64,000 bases of DNA from CAZIPN01 sp964541225 (GCA_964541225.1 CAZIPN010000002.1:1-64000), one strand, 5' to 3'. Positions 26,928 to 36,026 are shown, counted from the first letter of the stretch. A program made the numbers and translations. The notes: generated by a model from the letters alone, not told the origin.

Positions 26928-27149
26928 CCGAGGTCGCGCTCACGCGCGAAGCGGCTTGCGGTCGTGAGGCGATGATCTGGTCCGAAGGTTGCTGGGCTGA
27001 GGCAACTCGGATGCGAAGACCGATCAGGCCGTCTCACCGTAACGACATGCCCACAAGCCGAATGCCGCGGCCATCGCGTCGGTAGCATGGTGCCGCACCG
27101 AGGCCAACGGCGTACATTCTCAGAGGTATCTGGCGAGAACGCGACGTCC

Positions 27150-29048
27150 ATGGAAGGGGTTGCCGCGTACGTGACCGCACGCAGCACTGCCAGCACCACG
27201 CGCACTCGGCGTTCGAGCCGATCAACCAGACGCGGGCGCCGCACGCCCACCCGCAAGGCCAGGCTGCTCCGCAGTCGTGCCCTTGTTGTGCTGGTGGTTG
27301 TCGTTGCGCTGCTCGTTCTAGGAAGCGCGGCCGACGCGACGGCGACCGCCGGCCGCGTTCACCCCGGTGTCACGGTGGGGGGCGTGAAGGTGGGCGGGGA
27401 GACTCCTGCCGCCGCGATGACCGTACTCAAGGAGAAGCTGCCAGCCAAGGCCGCCGCCCCGGTCAAGGTCGTCGCTGGACACAAGAAGTGGTCGGTCACG
27501 TCCAGCCAGATCGGGGGGTCCTTCGACTACCAAGGCCTCCTTGCCGACGCCATGGCGGTGGGCAGATCCGGCGGATTCATCGCGTCAGCGGGCCAACGGC
27601 TTCAGGCGTGGTTTGGGGGGCGAGCCTTGCCCGCGCCGGCGACGGCGGACCCGAAGAAGTTGGCAGCCGTCATCGGCAAGGTCAGCTCGGCAGTCGAGGT
27701 AGCGCCCAAGGACGCAGCCGTTGTTGTTTCGGCGGACGGCGTGACGACGAGGCCCTCGGCGACGGGGATCGCGGTCAATCGGCGCGCGTTGACGGTCGAC
27801 CTGCTCAATGCATTCACATCCGACGCATCGCGGACGGTGACAGTTCACTCGGGCATCGCTCAGCCCAAGATCAGCGATGCCGCCGCCAAGGCCGCGAAGC
27901 GAATTGCCGAGACGATGATCTCCGGCCCGGCGACCGTGACGTACAAGTCCAAGTCGTGGACCCTGTCGGTGGGCGAGATCGCGAAGATGATGAAGTTCAA
28001 CTCGGTCGAGGCCACGGGCTCTTCGGGGCGGTGGATGCTCGTGCCGATCATCGCTACCGAGGAAGCATCCAAGACGATCGTGCCCAAGGTAGGGGCGTCT
28101 CTCGGCAATCCGCCCAAGGACGCGCACTTTGTCACGCGAGGCGGCTCCGTCACGCTCGTGGCATCCAAGGACGGCACCGGGCCAGACGTTGAACAGTTCG
28201 CTACCACACTGACGAACGTCTTGAAGAACCCAAGTCGTCCTCGCACGGTGGAGTTGCTCACAAAGACCACGCCGCCAAGGCTTACGACCGAGGCTGCTCG
28301 ACAGATGGGGATTCACCAGAGGATCTCCACGTTCACAACGACGTACAGCTCGGGAGCGACGTCGCGCGTCAACAATATTCACGTGCTCGGCGACGCGCTT
28401 GACGGCAAGCTTCTAGCTCCTGGCGGCACGTTCTCATTCAACGGGGCGGTCGGCGAGCGCACTGCCTCGAAGGGCTATCAAGAGGCGAATGCGATCGTGA
28501 AGGGCAAGCTGGTTCCTCAGCTTGGGGGCGGCATTTGTCAGGTTGCCACAACCATGTTCAACTCGGTGTTCTTGTCCGGTTTCCCCGTTCTCGAGCGCGA
28601 GAACCACTCGTTCTACATCTCGCACTATCCCAAGGGTCGCGACGCGACCGTCTCGTGGGGTGGACCGGATCTGCGCTGGAAGAACCCGACCTCACATTGG
28701 GTGCTTGTGGCGGTGGGCTATACGAGTGACTCGATCACGGTTTCGTTGTACGGAACGGATCCTGGCTACCACGTGGACTACACGACGGGCGACTTCACCG
28801 ACATCGTTGCGTTCAAGGTCAACAAAGTGCCGGATCCGACGCTGAAAGTGGGGGCGAACGTTGTGGTTGATCCGGGGGTTGACGGCAGGAAGGTGGTCGT
28901 CAAGCGCACGGTAACGCAGAATGGGAACGTCGTGCGCGAGGATTCGTTCGCGTCGAAGTACACACCGAAAGCCGAGACGGTAAACGTGGGGACCAAGGGC
29001 GCGGACTCGAAGACGACCACATCGACGCCGACCGCAAAGAAGCCGTAG
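27150..29048 (+). CDS. VanW-family secreted protein with peptidoglycan-binding domains
   Basis: About 632 aa. A very basic Arg/Thr-rich N-terminus leads into one membrane segment (ALVVLVVVVALLVLG), two PG_binding_4-type domains (about residues 65-370) and a VanW domain with GGTFSFNGAVGERTASKGY, QLGGGICQVATTMFNSV and RENHSFYISHYPKGRDATV. The C-terminal ~90 residues contain a G5-like beta region and a Thr/Lys-rich tail. VanW function is unknown; relatives occur in glycopeptide-resistance clusters and widely as wall proteins. The start is uncertain: ATG 27150 is used, with ATG 27087 and GTG 27171 in the same frame. The 222 bp upstream show no other gene. Confidence 0.85.
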   Translation: MEGVAAYVTARSTASTTRTRRSSRSTRRGRRTPTRKARLLRSRALVVLVVVVALLVLGSAADATATAGRVHPGVTVGGVKVGGETPAAAMTVLKEKLPAKAAAPVKVVAGHKKWSVTSSQIGGSFDYQGLLADAMAVGRSGGFIASAGQRLQAWFGGRALPAPATADPKKLAAVIGKVSSAVEVAPKDAAVVVSADGVTTRPSATGIAVNRRALTVDLLNAFTSDASRTVTVHSGIAQPKISDAAAKAAKRIAETMISGPATVTYKSKSWTLSVGEIAKMMKFNSVEATGSSGRWMLVPIIATEEASKTIVPKVGASLGNPPKDAHFVTRGGSVTLVASKDGTGPDVEQFATTLTNVLKNPSRPRTVELLTKTTPPRLTTEAARQMGIHQRISTFTTTYSSGATSRVNNIHVLGDALDGKLLAPGGTFSFNGAVGERTASKGYQEANAIVKGKLVPQLGGGICQVATTMFNSVFLSGFPVLERENHSFYISHYPKGRDATVSWGGPDLRWKNPTSHWVLVAVGYTSDSITVSLYGTDPGYHVDYTTGDFTDIVAFKVNKVPDPTLKVGANVVVDPGVDGRKVVVKRTVTQNGNVVREDSFASKYTPKAETVNVGTKGADSKTTTSTPTAKKP

Positions 29049-29093
29049 GCGCCAGGCACACGAGGGCTGCGCAGTGACAGACAGGAGAGCGTC

Positions 29094-30401
29094 GTGTATC
29101 AGCCCGAGTTGGAGTCCATGTCCCGTGAGAAGATCGACGAACTCCAGCTTCAACGAGTGCAGCGGGTTCTGAAGCGCGTCTACGAAAACGTGCCGCTCTA
29201 TCGGCGCAAGTTTGACGACGCGGGCTTCGATCCAGACTCCGTGCGCGGTCTCGACGATCTTCGCCGAGTTCCGTTCACCGTCAAAGATGACCTGCGATCG
29301 GCCTACCCGTTCGGCATGTTCGCGACTCCCATGCGCGATATCGTGCGCGTGCACTCTTCATCGGGCACGACCGGGCAGATCACGGTTGTCGGCTACACAC
29401 GCCGAGACATAGACACCTGGTCCGATCTCATGGCTCGCACGTATGCGAGTGCTGGGGCGACACCCGACGACGTCGTGCAGGTGACGTACGGGTACGGCCT
29501 GTTCACCGGGGGACTCGGCGCTCACTACGGCTCGGAGCGTCTCGGTGCCCTCACGATCCCGGTGTCTGGCGGGAACACGAAGCGTCAGGTGCAGATCTTG
29601 AAGGATTTTGGCGTGACGGTGCTCGCCTGCACGCCGAGCTATGCGCTGCTCATTGCTGAGACGGCGATGGACATGGGGATCGACGTCCGAGACTTGCCGC
29701 TTCGCGTTGGCGTCTTTGGTGCAGAGCCGTGGAGCGACAGTATGCGCAAGCAGATCGAACACGCGATGGGCATCACCGCGATCGACATCTACGGGCTCTC
29801 GGAAGTCATGGGGCCGGGAGTGGCGGCAGAATGCGTTCACCAGCAGGGGCTTCACGTGTTTGAGGACCACTTCCTCATCGAGATCGTCGACAGTCAGACT
29901 CTGGAGCCGGTGCCGGACGGCGAGTATGGCGAGGTTGTCTTCACGACACTGACCAAAGAAGGAATTCCGGTGATTCGCTACCGGACGCGCGACATCTCCC
30001 GGATCATTCCCGAGCCATGCGTATGCGGTCGTACGTTCCGCCGAATGGAGCGAGTCACAGGTCGAAGCGACGACATGCTCATCATCCGCGGGGTGAACGT
30101 GTTTCCGAGCCAAATCGAACAGGTTCTCGGCAGCATACAAGGAGTTGCGCCGCACTATCTTGTGGTGCTCAGCAGAAAAGGTGCGCTCGATCACGTCGAA
30201 GTTCAGGTCGAGGTCAGCCCGGAGTTTCGTTTCGACGAAGTGAGAGAACTCGAACGCTTGCAGAAGCGTGTGAAGGCCGAGATCGAGTCGGCATTGGCCG
30301 TCTCCATCGACGTCAAGCTCGTTGAACCCAAGACCATCGCGCGTAGCGAGGGCAAAGCCAAGCGGGTGCTCGACATGCGTGACGAGCTGGGAGGTGCGTG
30401 A
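29094..30401 (+). CDS. paaK: Phenylacetate-CoA ligase
   Basis: Adenylate-forming aryl-CoA ligase, 435 aa, the usual PaaK length. Motifs: HSSSGTTGQITV (phosphate loop), YGLSEVMGPGVAAEC, YRTRDIS and GRSDDMLIIRGVNVFPSQIE. In anaerobes such enzymes are found with IorAB and can link aryl acids to aryl-CoA made from aromatic 2-oxoacids. Here iorAB lies 11 kb downstream and an ACT-domain gene follows directly. Start GTG 29094 has AGGAG upstream. Substrate could be phenylacetate, indoleacetate or a related acid. Confidence 0.93.
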   Translation: MYQPELESMSREKIDELQLQRVQRVLKRVYENVPLYRRKFDDAGFDPDSVRGLDDLRRVPFTVKDDLRSAYPFGMFATPMRDIVRVHSSSGTTGQITVVGYTRRDIDTWSDLMARTYASAGATPDDVVQVTYGYGLFTGGLGAHYGSERLGALTIPVSGGNTKRQVQILKDFGVTVLACTPSYALLIAETAMDMGIDVRDLPLRVGVFGAEPWSDSMRKQIEHAMGITAIDIYGLSEVMGPGVAAECVHQQGLHVFEDHFLIEIVDSQTLEPVPDGEYGEVVFTTLTKEGIPVIRYRTRDISRIIPEPCVCGRTFRRMERVTGRSDDMLIIRGVNVFPSQIEQVLGSIQGVAPHYLVVLSRKGALDHVEVQVEVSPEFRFDEVRELERLQKRVKAEIESALAVSIDVKLVEPKTIARSEGKAKRVLDMRDELGGA

Positions 30402-30404
30402 ATC

Positions 30405-30836
30405 GTGATCGACCAGGTTTCGGTGTTTCTCGAGAATAAGAGGGGCCGCTTGGCCGAGCTCTCCCGTGCGCTCGGCAATGCAGGTATCGACATGCACGCG
30501 CTCATGATCGCTGACACCGAGGAGTTTGGCGTCGTGCGCATCATCTGCGACCGGCCGAACGAGGCCGCGGCACTGCTCGACGAAGAGGGTTTCTCGGCAT
30601 CTGTTACGCCGGTGTTGGCGGTGGCCGTTCCGGATCGCCCTGGCGGACTTGCGGATGTGCTCGAGGCGCTCGAGCGCGAGCGGATCAGCGTCGAGTACGC
30701 CTACTGCTTCGTCGAGCCGTCAGGCGCGGCCGCCGTCGACATCTTCAAAGTTGACGGCCCAGGGGCAGACATCGTGCTGTCCAACGCGGGATTTCGTCTG
30801 TTGGCACCTGCCGAGCTGTATTCCCCGGACTCCTGA
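30405..30836 (+). CDS. Tandem ACT-domain regulatory protein
   Basis: A 143-aa protein made of two ACT domains and nothing else: residues about 3-68 (SVFLENKRGRLAELSRALGN) and about 70-135 (AVAVPDRPGGLADVLEALER). ACT domains bind amino acids, so this is probably an amino-acid sensor. It begins 3 bp after paaK, and a paralogue follows iorB at 43849, suggesting both tune aromatic-acid or amino-acid metabolism. Its last 136 bp overlap, antisense, the end of the membrane-protein gene at 30701-31630. Confidence 0.88.
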   Translation: MIDQVSVFLENKRGRLAELSRALGNAGIDMHALMIADTEEFGVVRIICDRPNEAAALLDEEGFSASVTPVLAVAVPDRPGGLADVLEALERERISVEYAYCFVEPSGAAAVDIFKVDGPGADIVLSNAGFRLLAPAELYSPDS

Positions 30837-31630
30837 TCGTCTTCAGGTATTGGAGCGATCTCTTCCGCGAGTGCCCGCAGTGCCACGATGTCACCTGCCG
30901 GAGATAGACAGCGGGACAGGATCGAGTCTTCACGAGCGCCCAGCAGTTGTCGCGAGCCGGCGACCAGTCTCGCGGCAGCGGTCCTGCCGTTCTCAAGCGG
31001 TGTGTTGGGCAGCAGGACGAAGTAGCGTCCGTCGTCGAGACGCGCGACTTCGTCAACCATGCGCACATCGCCCCGCAGGTGTTTGGAGACCGCGCGCACG
31101 ATCGTGCGCGCTCGCTGAGGGCCGAGTTCAGCTGTGATGGAATGGGCAATGGAGATGAGGACGATCGTGAACTGATGATCGTAGCGTTCGAAGGCTGCGA
31201 TTGAGCGGGTCAGTGCTGCGTGGGCATACCGCTGGTTGAATACGCGGCTCCACTCGTCAAACGCTTCCGCGTTCGCGAGACGCGTCAGCACCTGGCGAAG
31301 GCGAGTGAATGTCTCGCCACCGACGATGCCCACAAGACCGAAGGCGAGAATTCGGATCACAATGAGTAGCAGCGTGTCGCTGGTCAGGCCCTTGTCGGCC
31401 GCCATTCCCGGAATGCAAAGCACCACGTAGGCGACTGACGCGCTGATGGCGGCCGTGAGTCCGGCTCGTCGGCCGAGATGAACTGCCGTGACGAATACCG
31501 CGAGCAACAGGAGTTCGGCAACAATCTCAAGGGAATTGCGGCTGAGGTCTCTGGCGGAAAACGCTACCATCGAAAGCACTACCAGAGCAGCGACGGCGAT
31601 CGCGAAACGCTCGAAACGCTCGTACGTCAT
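30701..31630 (-). CDS. Membrane protein with degenerate GGDEF domain
   Basis: A 309-aa protein with five or so hydrophobic segments in residues 10-110, then a GGDEF-like cytoplasmic domain (about 120-255). The catalytic motif is destroyed: where RxGGDEF is expected the protein reads ARLDDGRYFVLLP, so no diguanylate cyclase activity is expected. The last ~45 residues (from EDDQESGEYSSAG on) are low-complexity and lie antisense to the end of the ACT-domain gene, as if an original stop had been lost. Start ATG 31630 has AGGAGGAACG. It may be a signalling scaffold or relic. Confidence 0.75.
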   Translation of the reverse strand: MTYERFERFAIAVAALVVLSMVAFSARDLSRNSLEIVAELLLLAVFVTAVHLGRRAGLTAAISASVAYVVLCIPGMAADKGLTSDTLLLIVIRILAFGLVGIVGGETFTRLRQVLTRLANAEAFDEWSRVFNQRYAHAALTRSIAAFERYDHQFTIVLISIAHSITAELGPQRARTIVRAVSKHLRGDVRMVDEVARLDDGRYFVLLPNTPLENGRTAAARLVAGSRQLLGAREDSILSRCLSPAGDIVALRALAEEIAPIPEDDQESGEYSSAGANRRNPALDSTMSAPGPSTLKMSTAAAPDGSTKQ

Positions 31631-31980
31631 CGTTCCTCCTGGGCAGGTTGTGCGGGCTTCGTTGGCCTAGCGGTTGCGACAGGCGCTACCTTCTTGGACG
31701 AGGGCTGTCTGTTCTGATCCGTGCGACCGCGCAGGTCCGTGAGGGCCACCCACGATACACTGCGTTGTCGGGCAGTTCGAATGAGGCGAAGTCGTCAGAT
31801 CGCGAGGAGCGATCGGAGAAGCTGCGAGCCACGCTCGCTACCACGATCGACGGAATGGACTGTATGAACGACATCATCGGGCGAAAGACTGCAACAACTC
31901 GCATGACCACTCAGGTCCCCCGTGTTTGTCGGCGCCTGGCAATACGTCACCCCTTACGCTGCAGTATCGGCATTCTCGGC
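31631..31980. other. 350-bp divergent intergenic region
   Basis: Lies between the minus-strand degenerate-GGDEF gene and the plus-strand D,D-carboxypeptidase. It should hold both promoters. I see no convincing hairpin, repeat or RNA gene. In-frame ATGs at 31855 and 31902 could extend the carboxypeptidase upstream and shorten the region. Confidence 0.5.
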
Positions 31981-33189
31981 GTGGTGGATGAGCGCAACCT
32001 TGCCGCGAGGGCCATCGCGGCTGTTGCCATCGCGGCAATTCTGTTCGCGGGAGTGCCACCGCACGCATTCGCCAAGGCGGTGTCGAGCGACCTTGTTGAT
32101 GGGACGAGCGCGGCATCGCGCAAGATCGACGTTGATGCGCTGCCCGACGTCACGATGAAAGAAGGCGCGGTGGTCGATGCCGATGGTCGCATCTTGTGGG
32201 CGCGATCTCCCAACGCTCGCCGACCCATGGCAAGCATCACCAAGATCATGACCGCAGTGCTGGCTCTGGAGCACTCGTCACCTTCCGACAAGGTGACCGT
32301 TCCGCGCGAAGCCGTTGCGGTGGGGGAGTCCTCAGCCGGATTGGTGGCAGGTGAGAAGCTCACGATGTTTGAATTGCTCGAGGCCCTTCTTGTGAAATCG
32401 GGCAACGACGCGGCGGTCACCGTGGCGATCGATGTTGCTGGGTCACAGACGGCGTTCGTGGAAATGATGAATCAGAAGGCTAAGGATCTGGGGCTCTCGA
32501 ACACTCACTATGCCAATCCGCATGGGCTGGACGCACCCGGCCACTACACCACAGCGAAGGATCTGTCGGTGTTGGTGCGCTATGCGATGAGCAAGCCCGA
32601 GTTTCGCGACATTGTGAGACGAACCAAGGTCACGATTGGTACCGGGAAGAGGCGGACCACCCTGCCGAGCACCGATCTGTTGCTCGGAATGTACCAGGGA
32701 GCAATTGGCGTGAAGACCGGCAACACCAATGGCGCTGGCTACTCGGTCGTCTCCGCTGCCGAGCGCCACGGAGTCCTGCTCTACGCGATTGTCATGGGGA
32801 CGTCCTCCGATCGACAGCGGTTCCTCGACGCCAAGTCCTTGCTGGACTGGGGATTCGCTCACTATCGACCTTTGCAAATCGCCGACAGGGGAACCGTGGT
32901 CGCCGAGGCGTCGGTTACGAGCTACCTTGATCGCAGCGTCCCAGTGGAGGTGTCCAAAGACACGACCGTTGCGGTGTTGGACCTGGACGGGACCATCAAG
33001 CGCACCGTGGCTGTCTCGGCGGTTCCCGCTCCCGTCAAGGCAGGTCAACAGCTCGGCGTGGCGACGTTTCGGCAGGGGCCGCGGGTAGTCGCAACCGTAC
33101 CGCTCGTGGCAACCGAAGACGTGGGCCGACCCAATGTCTTTGAAGCGGTGTGGACCGCGATCGTGCGTGTATGGAGGCGGGTCTTCTAG
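31981..33189 (+). CDS. D-alanyl-D-alanine carboxypeptidase (S11 family)
   Basis: Penicillin-binding protein of the DacA/DacF type that trims the terminal D-Ala of muropeptides outside the membrane. The three active-site motifs are present: SITK (Ser85-Lys88), SGN (140-142) and KTG (245-247), followed by a C-terminal beta domain and an amphipathic tail (AVWTAIVRVWRRVF) that could anchor it to the membrane. The signal peptide (AARAIAAVAIAAILFAG, cleavage near AFAKA) fits a start at GTG 31981 or 31984. The ribosome-binding site is weak, so ATG 31855 or 31902 remain possible. Its stop overlaps the gcvT start by one base. Confidence 0.88.
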   Translation: MVDERNLAARAIAAVAIAAILFAGVPPHAFAKAVSSDLVDGTSAASRKIDVDALPDVTMKEGAVVDADGRILWARSPNARRPMASITKIMTAVLALEHSSPSDKVTVPREAVAVGESSAGLVAGEKLTMFELLEALLVKSGNDAAVTVAIDVAGSQTAFVEMMNQKAKDLGLSNTHYANPHGLDAPGHYTTAKDLSVLVRYAMSKPEFRDIVRRTKVTIGTGKRRTTLPSTDLLLGMYQGAIGVKTGNTNGAGYSVVSAAERHGVLLYAIVMGTSSDRQRFLDAKSLLDWGFAHYRPLQIADRGTVVAEASVTSYLDRSVPVEVSKDTTVAVLDLDGTIKRTVAVSAVPAPVKAGQQLGVATFRQGPRVVATVPLVATEDVGRPNVFEAVWTAIVRVWRRVF

Positions 33190-34289
33190 TGGCCGAGCAG
33201 CTCAACCGCACGCCACTCTACGACGAGCACTTAGCGCTTGGCGCTCGCATGGTGCCCTGTGTCGGGTGGGAGATGCCTCTGTGGTACTCGGGCATCATTG
33301 AGGAGCACCGAGCCGTTCGACGATCGGCAGGCGTGCTTGATCTGTGCCATATGGCCGAGTTCCGCGTCTTTGGGTTCTCGGCGTTCGATTTCTTGCAGCA
33401 CATGCTCACCAACGATCTTCACCAGATCGCTGAACTTGGGCAGGCGCAGCGCACGCTGATGTTGGATGAAGCTGGCCACATCATCGACGACCTCGTCGTC
33501 TACCACACGGGCGATCTCGAGTACATGATGGTTGGCAACGCCGACAACCGTGCCAGCGACCTCGCATGGCTGCAGGAGCGTGCGCCGGCAGACCTCGAAG
33601 TCGTCGATGAGTCGGATCGCACGGCGCTCATCGGGCTGCAGGGACCGGATTCGCTCGGGATCATCGCCGAGCTGGCCGGCGAAGGATGGCGGGCCCCCGG
33701 GCCTTTCAGGATTGCCGAGAGCATGCTCGACACGATTCCGGCGCTTGTTGCGCGGACTGGCTTCACGGGCGAGGACGGCGTCCAGATCGTCTCGGGCGCG
33801 CGACATGCCGCCGCGTTGTGGCGCGTGATCCTGTCGTTCCCGGAGGTGATGCCGGTGGGTGTGGGCGCCCGCGAGACGCTGCGCTTGGAGGCTGGCTACC
33901 GGCTGCACGGCCGCGACATAGACCGAACCGTCGACCCTGTCTCAGCGGGCCTGGACACGTTCGTTCCGCTCGCGAAGGCAGGCTACGTGGGGGCCCAGGC
34001 GGTGGAGAAGATCCGTGCCGAGGGACCTGAGCGCAGGCTGGTGGGAGTGCGCGTCGATGAGGGCATTCCTCGGCAGGGGTTCTCGGTATTGCGTGAGGGC
34101 GTCGAGGTCGGTAAGGTAGCCAGCGGCACGTACTCTCCAACGCTTGAGGCGGGTATTGCGACGGCGTATGTGCCTGCCGAGTATTCCGCGCCGGGCACGT
34201 CGCTTGAGATCGCGATTCGCAAGAAGACCGCCGCTGCGACAGTGGTTGCGCTGCCTTTCGTGCAAGACGCTACTAGCAGCTTGAGCTAA
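33189..34289 (+). CDS. gcvT: Glycine cleavage system T protein (aminomethyltransferase)
   Basis: Transfers the methylene group from aminomethyl-lipoyl-GcvH to tetrahydrofolate, releasing ammonia. 366 aa; recognisable elements are LNRTPLYDEHLALGARMVPC at the N-terminus, RRSAGVLDLCHMAEF, LMLDEAGHIIDDLVVY, ARTGFTGEDGVQI, TLRLEAGYRLHGRDID and the C-terminal ASGTYSPTLEAGIATAYV. Start GTG 33189 overlaps the preceding stop (TAGTG) and has GGAGGCGGG upstream. gcvH and a lipoate-attachment enzyme follow; no P protein (gcvP) or L protein gene is in the window. Confidence 0.95.
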   Translation: MAEQLNRTPLYDEHLALGARMVPCVGWEMPLWYSGIIEEHRAVRRSAGVLDLCHMAEFRVFGFSAFDFLQHMLTNDLHQIAELGQAQRTLMLDEAGHIIDDLVVYHTGDLEYMMVGNADNRASDLAWLQERAPADLEVVDESDRTALIGLQGPDSLGIIAELAGEGWRAPGPFRIAESMLDTIPALVARTGFTGEDGVQIVSGARHAAALWRVILSFPEVMPVGVGARETLRLEAGYRLHGRDIDRTVDPVSAGLDTFVPLAKAGYVGAQAVEKIRAEGPERRLVGVRVDEGIPRQGFSVLREGVEVGKVASGTYSPTLEAGIATAYVPAEYSAPGTSLEIAIRKKTAAATVVALPFVQDATSSLS

Positions 34290-34328
34290 TCAGGCACGTA
34301 TTCGTGGACGTGGAAGGAGCACCGGAGC

Positions 34329-34712
34329 ATGGCACATCCCAGCGATCGTTCGTACTCCAAGGATCACGAGTGGCTCACCATCGACGGCGACGTTGCGACG
34401 ATCGGCATCTCGGACTTCGCACAGGATCAGCTTGGCGAGGTCGTCTACGTGGATCTGCCGAGTGAAGGCGACGGGCTGATCTCCGGTGAGGCTTTTGGCG
34501 AGATCGAATCCGTCAAGTCCGTGTCCGAACTCATCGCGCCGGTTTCTGGCGAGGTCGTCGAAATCAACGACTCTCTCGGCGACGCTCCCGAGACTGTGAA
34601 CCAGGATCCGCACGGCGCGGGCTGGATGATCAAGGTTCGCGTGCCTGACGACAGTCAGATTGATTCGATGCTGTCCGCCGACGAATACGACGCTTTCATC
34701 ACCGAGAGCTAG
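34329..34712 (+). CDS. gcvH: Glycine cleavage system H protein
   Basis: Lipoyl carrier protein of glycine cleavage, 127 aa. The lipoylation site is Lys63 in GEIESVKSVSEL, with the family motifs DHEWLTIDGDVATIGISDFA and VNQDPHGAGWMIKVR. Start ATG 34329 follows GGAGCACCGGAGC. It lies 39 bp after gcvT and 47 bp before the lipoyl/octanoyl transferase, a neat functional set. Confidence 0.96.
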   Translation: MAHPSDRSYSKDHEWLTIDGDVATIGISDFAQDQLGEVVYVDLPSEGDGLISGEAFGEIESVKSVSELIAPVSGEVVEINDSLGDAPETVNQDPHGAGWMIKVRVPDDSQIDSMLSADEYDAFITES

Positions 34713-34759
34713 GCGTCTTCACGACATGCGCGCGCTGCATCCGACGGGAGTGAGCATCG

Positions 34760-35575
34760 GTGGGCACCACGTGGAGACTCCTGATCGATGCAGGTCCAGC
34801 CGACGGCGCGTGGAACATGGCGCTGGACCGGGCCATTCAGCTGGCCAGGCAAGCCGACGAAGTGCCGCCGACGTTGCGGCTGTATCGATGGGCGCGGCCG
34901 ACGGTGACGCTCGGCCACTTCCAGAGCGTCGTAGACATCGACGCCGACATCTGTGCGCTGCAGGGGATCGACATCGTGCGTCGGTTCACGGGTGGACGCG
35001 GCGTGCTTCACGACGACGAACTCACGTACTCCGTCGTCGCTCGCACGACCGACGGCATTCCGCGTGGGACCGTTGCGTCGTATCGGCTTCTGTGCTCCGC
35101 ACTTGCCGAGACGTATCGCGTGCTTGGCGTAGATGCCCAGCTCACAGCGAGGCCACGCGGAGAGCGATCGTCTGCGGCGTGCTATCTGCACGCCACACAC
35201 GCTGACCTTTCGTTCGGGCTGGCCAAGCTCTCGGGGTCGGCGCAAGTGTGGCTTGGCGACACGGTGCTCCAGCACGGGTCGCTCACCCGAACACGTGACA
35301 TATCGGTCGAAGCCGGCGTCTTCCGGCTCAATGAGCAGGGGACTGCCGAGCTATCGGCGCGTACGGCGACGCTCGCTGATGCGCTAGGCGAGCCTCCCGG
35401 CTTCGATGCGATCGTTGAATCCATACACAAGGGTTTCGAACGAACACTCGGTGTCGGATGCGAGAAAGGGGACATCACTACTGGTGAACGATCACGAGCC
35501 GAGGCGTTGCTTGCCGAGGTCAGCATCCAGCGAACCGAGCACGTAAGCGCAGGTCTAGGCTCAAGGTTGGGCTGA
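34760..35575 (+). CDS. Lipoate-protein ligase/octanoyltransferase (LipM/LplA superfamily)
   Basis: Attaches octanoyl or lipoyl groups to carrier proteins such as the adjacent GcvH. 271 aa of the BPL_LplA_LipB fold: GAWNMALDRA, TLRLYRWARPTVTLGHFQ, VRRFTGGRGVLHDDELTYS, and Lys156 in LAKLSGSAQ. Cys141 (AACYLHATHADLSF) lies where LipM-type octanoyltransferases carry their catalytic Cys, favouring LipM over the ATP-using LplA, though this needs testing. Start GTG 34760 is used. No LipA lipoyl synthase is visible. Confidence 0.87.
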   Translation: MGTTWRLLIDAGPADGAWNMALDRAIQLARQADEVPPTLRLYRWARPTVTLGHFQSVVDIDADICALQGIDIVRRFTGGRGVLHDDELTYSVVARTTDGIPRGTVASYRLLCSALAETYRVLGVDAQLTARPRGERSSAACYLHATHADLSFGLAKLSGSAQVWLGDTVLQHGSLTRTRDISVEAGVFRLNEQGTAELSARTATLADALGEPPGFDAIVESIHKGFERTLGVGCEKGDITTGERSRAEALLAEVSIQRTEHVSAGLGSRLG

Positions 35576-35649
35576 CGTGTAGAGCCGCACGTGCCAGGGC
35601 GATACGCTACAATCGGTTCGACGACCCACCAGAGGGGAGCGAGAGCGCT

Positions 35650-35973
35650 ATGACGTCCAACGAGAACACGGAAGACGCCCTTATTGATTTGGCGAACAAG
35701 TCCGATGACGAGGTCCGTCAGCTACTCGATGAGCTCTATTCCGAAGAGCAGCGCGTCTCGTATCGACGGCGTGTCCTGCATGGAAAGATCGACATTCTTC
35801 GCTCTGAACTCGTGCGCAGGCTGAAGGCCAGCCGTGAGGCAGGGCAGGAAGTGATCACCGGACGTGACGTCGACAAGCTGATCGACATTCTGTCCACTGA
35901 TCTTCGAGGACCGTCCCGATTCGACGTGACGATTCCACTTGAGGATGAAATGGACGAGGACCTGGACGCATAG
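35650..35973 (+). CDS. rsiG: RsiG-like c-di-GMP-responsive anti-sigma factor homologue
   Basis: A 107-aa mostly helical protein. Residues 33-48 read E-x3-S-x2-R-x3-H-x3-D (Glu33, Ser37, Arg40, His44, Asp48), matching the E-x3-S-x2-R-x3-Q-x3-D c-di-GMP-binding signature of Streptomyces RsiG except for His in place of Gln. SYRRR followed by IDILRSELVRR is typical of 'aerial mycelium formation' proteins. Streptomyces RsiG has two such motifs and holds sigma WhiG; from memory, Rubrobacter-type homologues have one motif per chain and dimerise. Only one motif is seen here, in the N-terminal half. No WhiG/FliA-type sigma gene is nearby. The acidic C-terminus (EDEMDEDLDA) is notable. Family call fairly confident; partner unknown. 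Confidence 0.75.
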   Translation: MTSNENTEDALIDLANKSDDEVRQLLDELYSEEQRVSYRRRVLHGKIDILRSELVRRLKASREAGQEVITGRDVDKLIDILSTDLRGPSRFDVTIPLEDEMDEDLDA

Positions 35974-36026
35974 GGACATATTGGACTTCGCTTCTGACAT
36001 AGCCGGAGCGCGACTGAGGAGGACGA

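Noticed and set aside
31648..31980. Long N-terminal extension of the D,D-carboxypeptidase
   Set aside because: It would place the signal peptide more than 110 residues from the start, so a secreted protein requires a later start.
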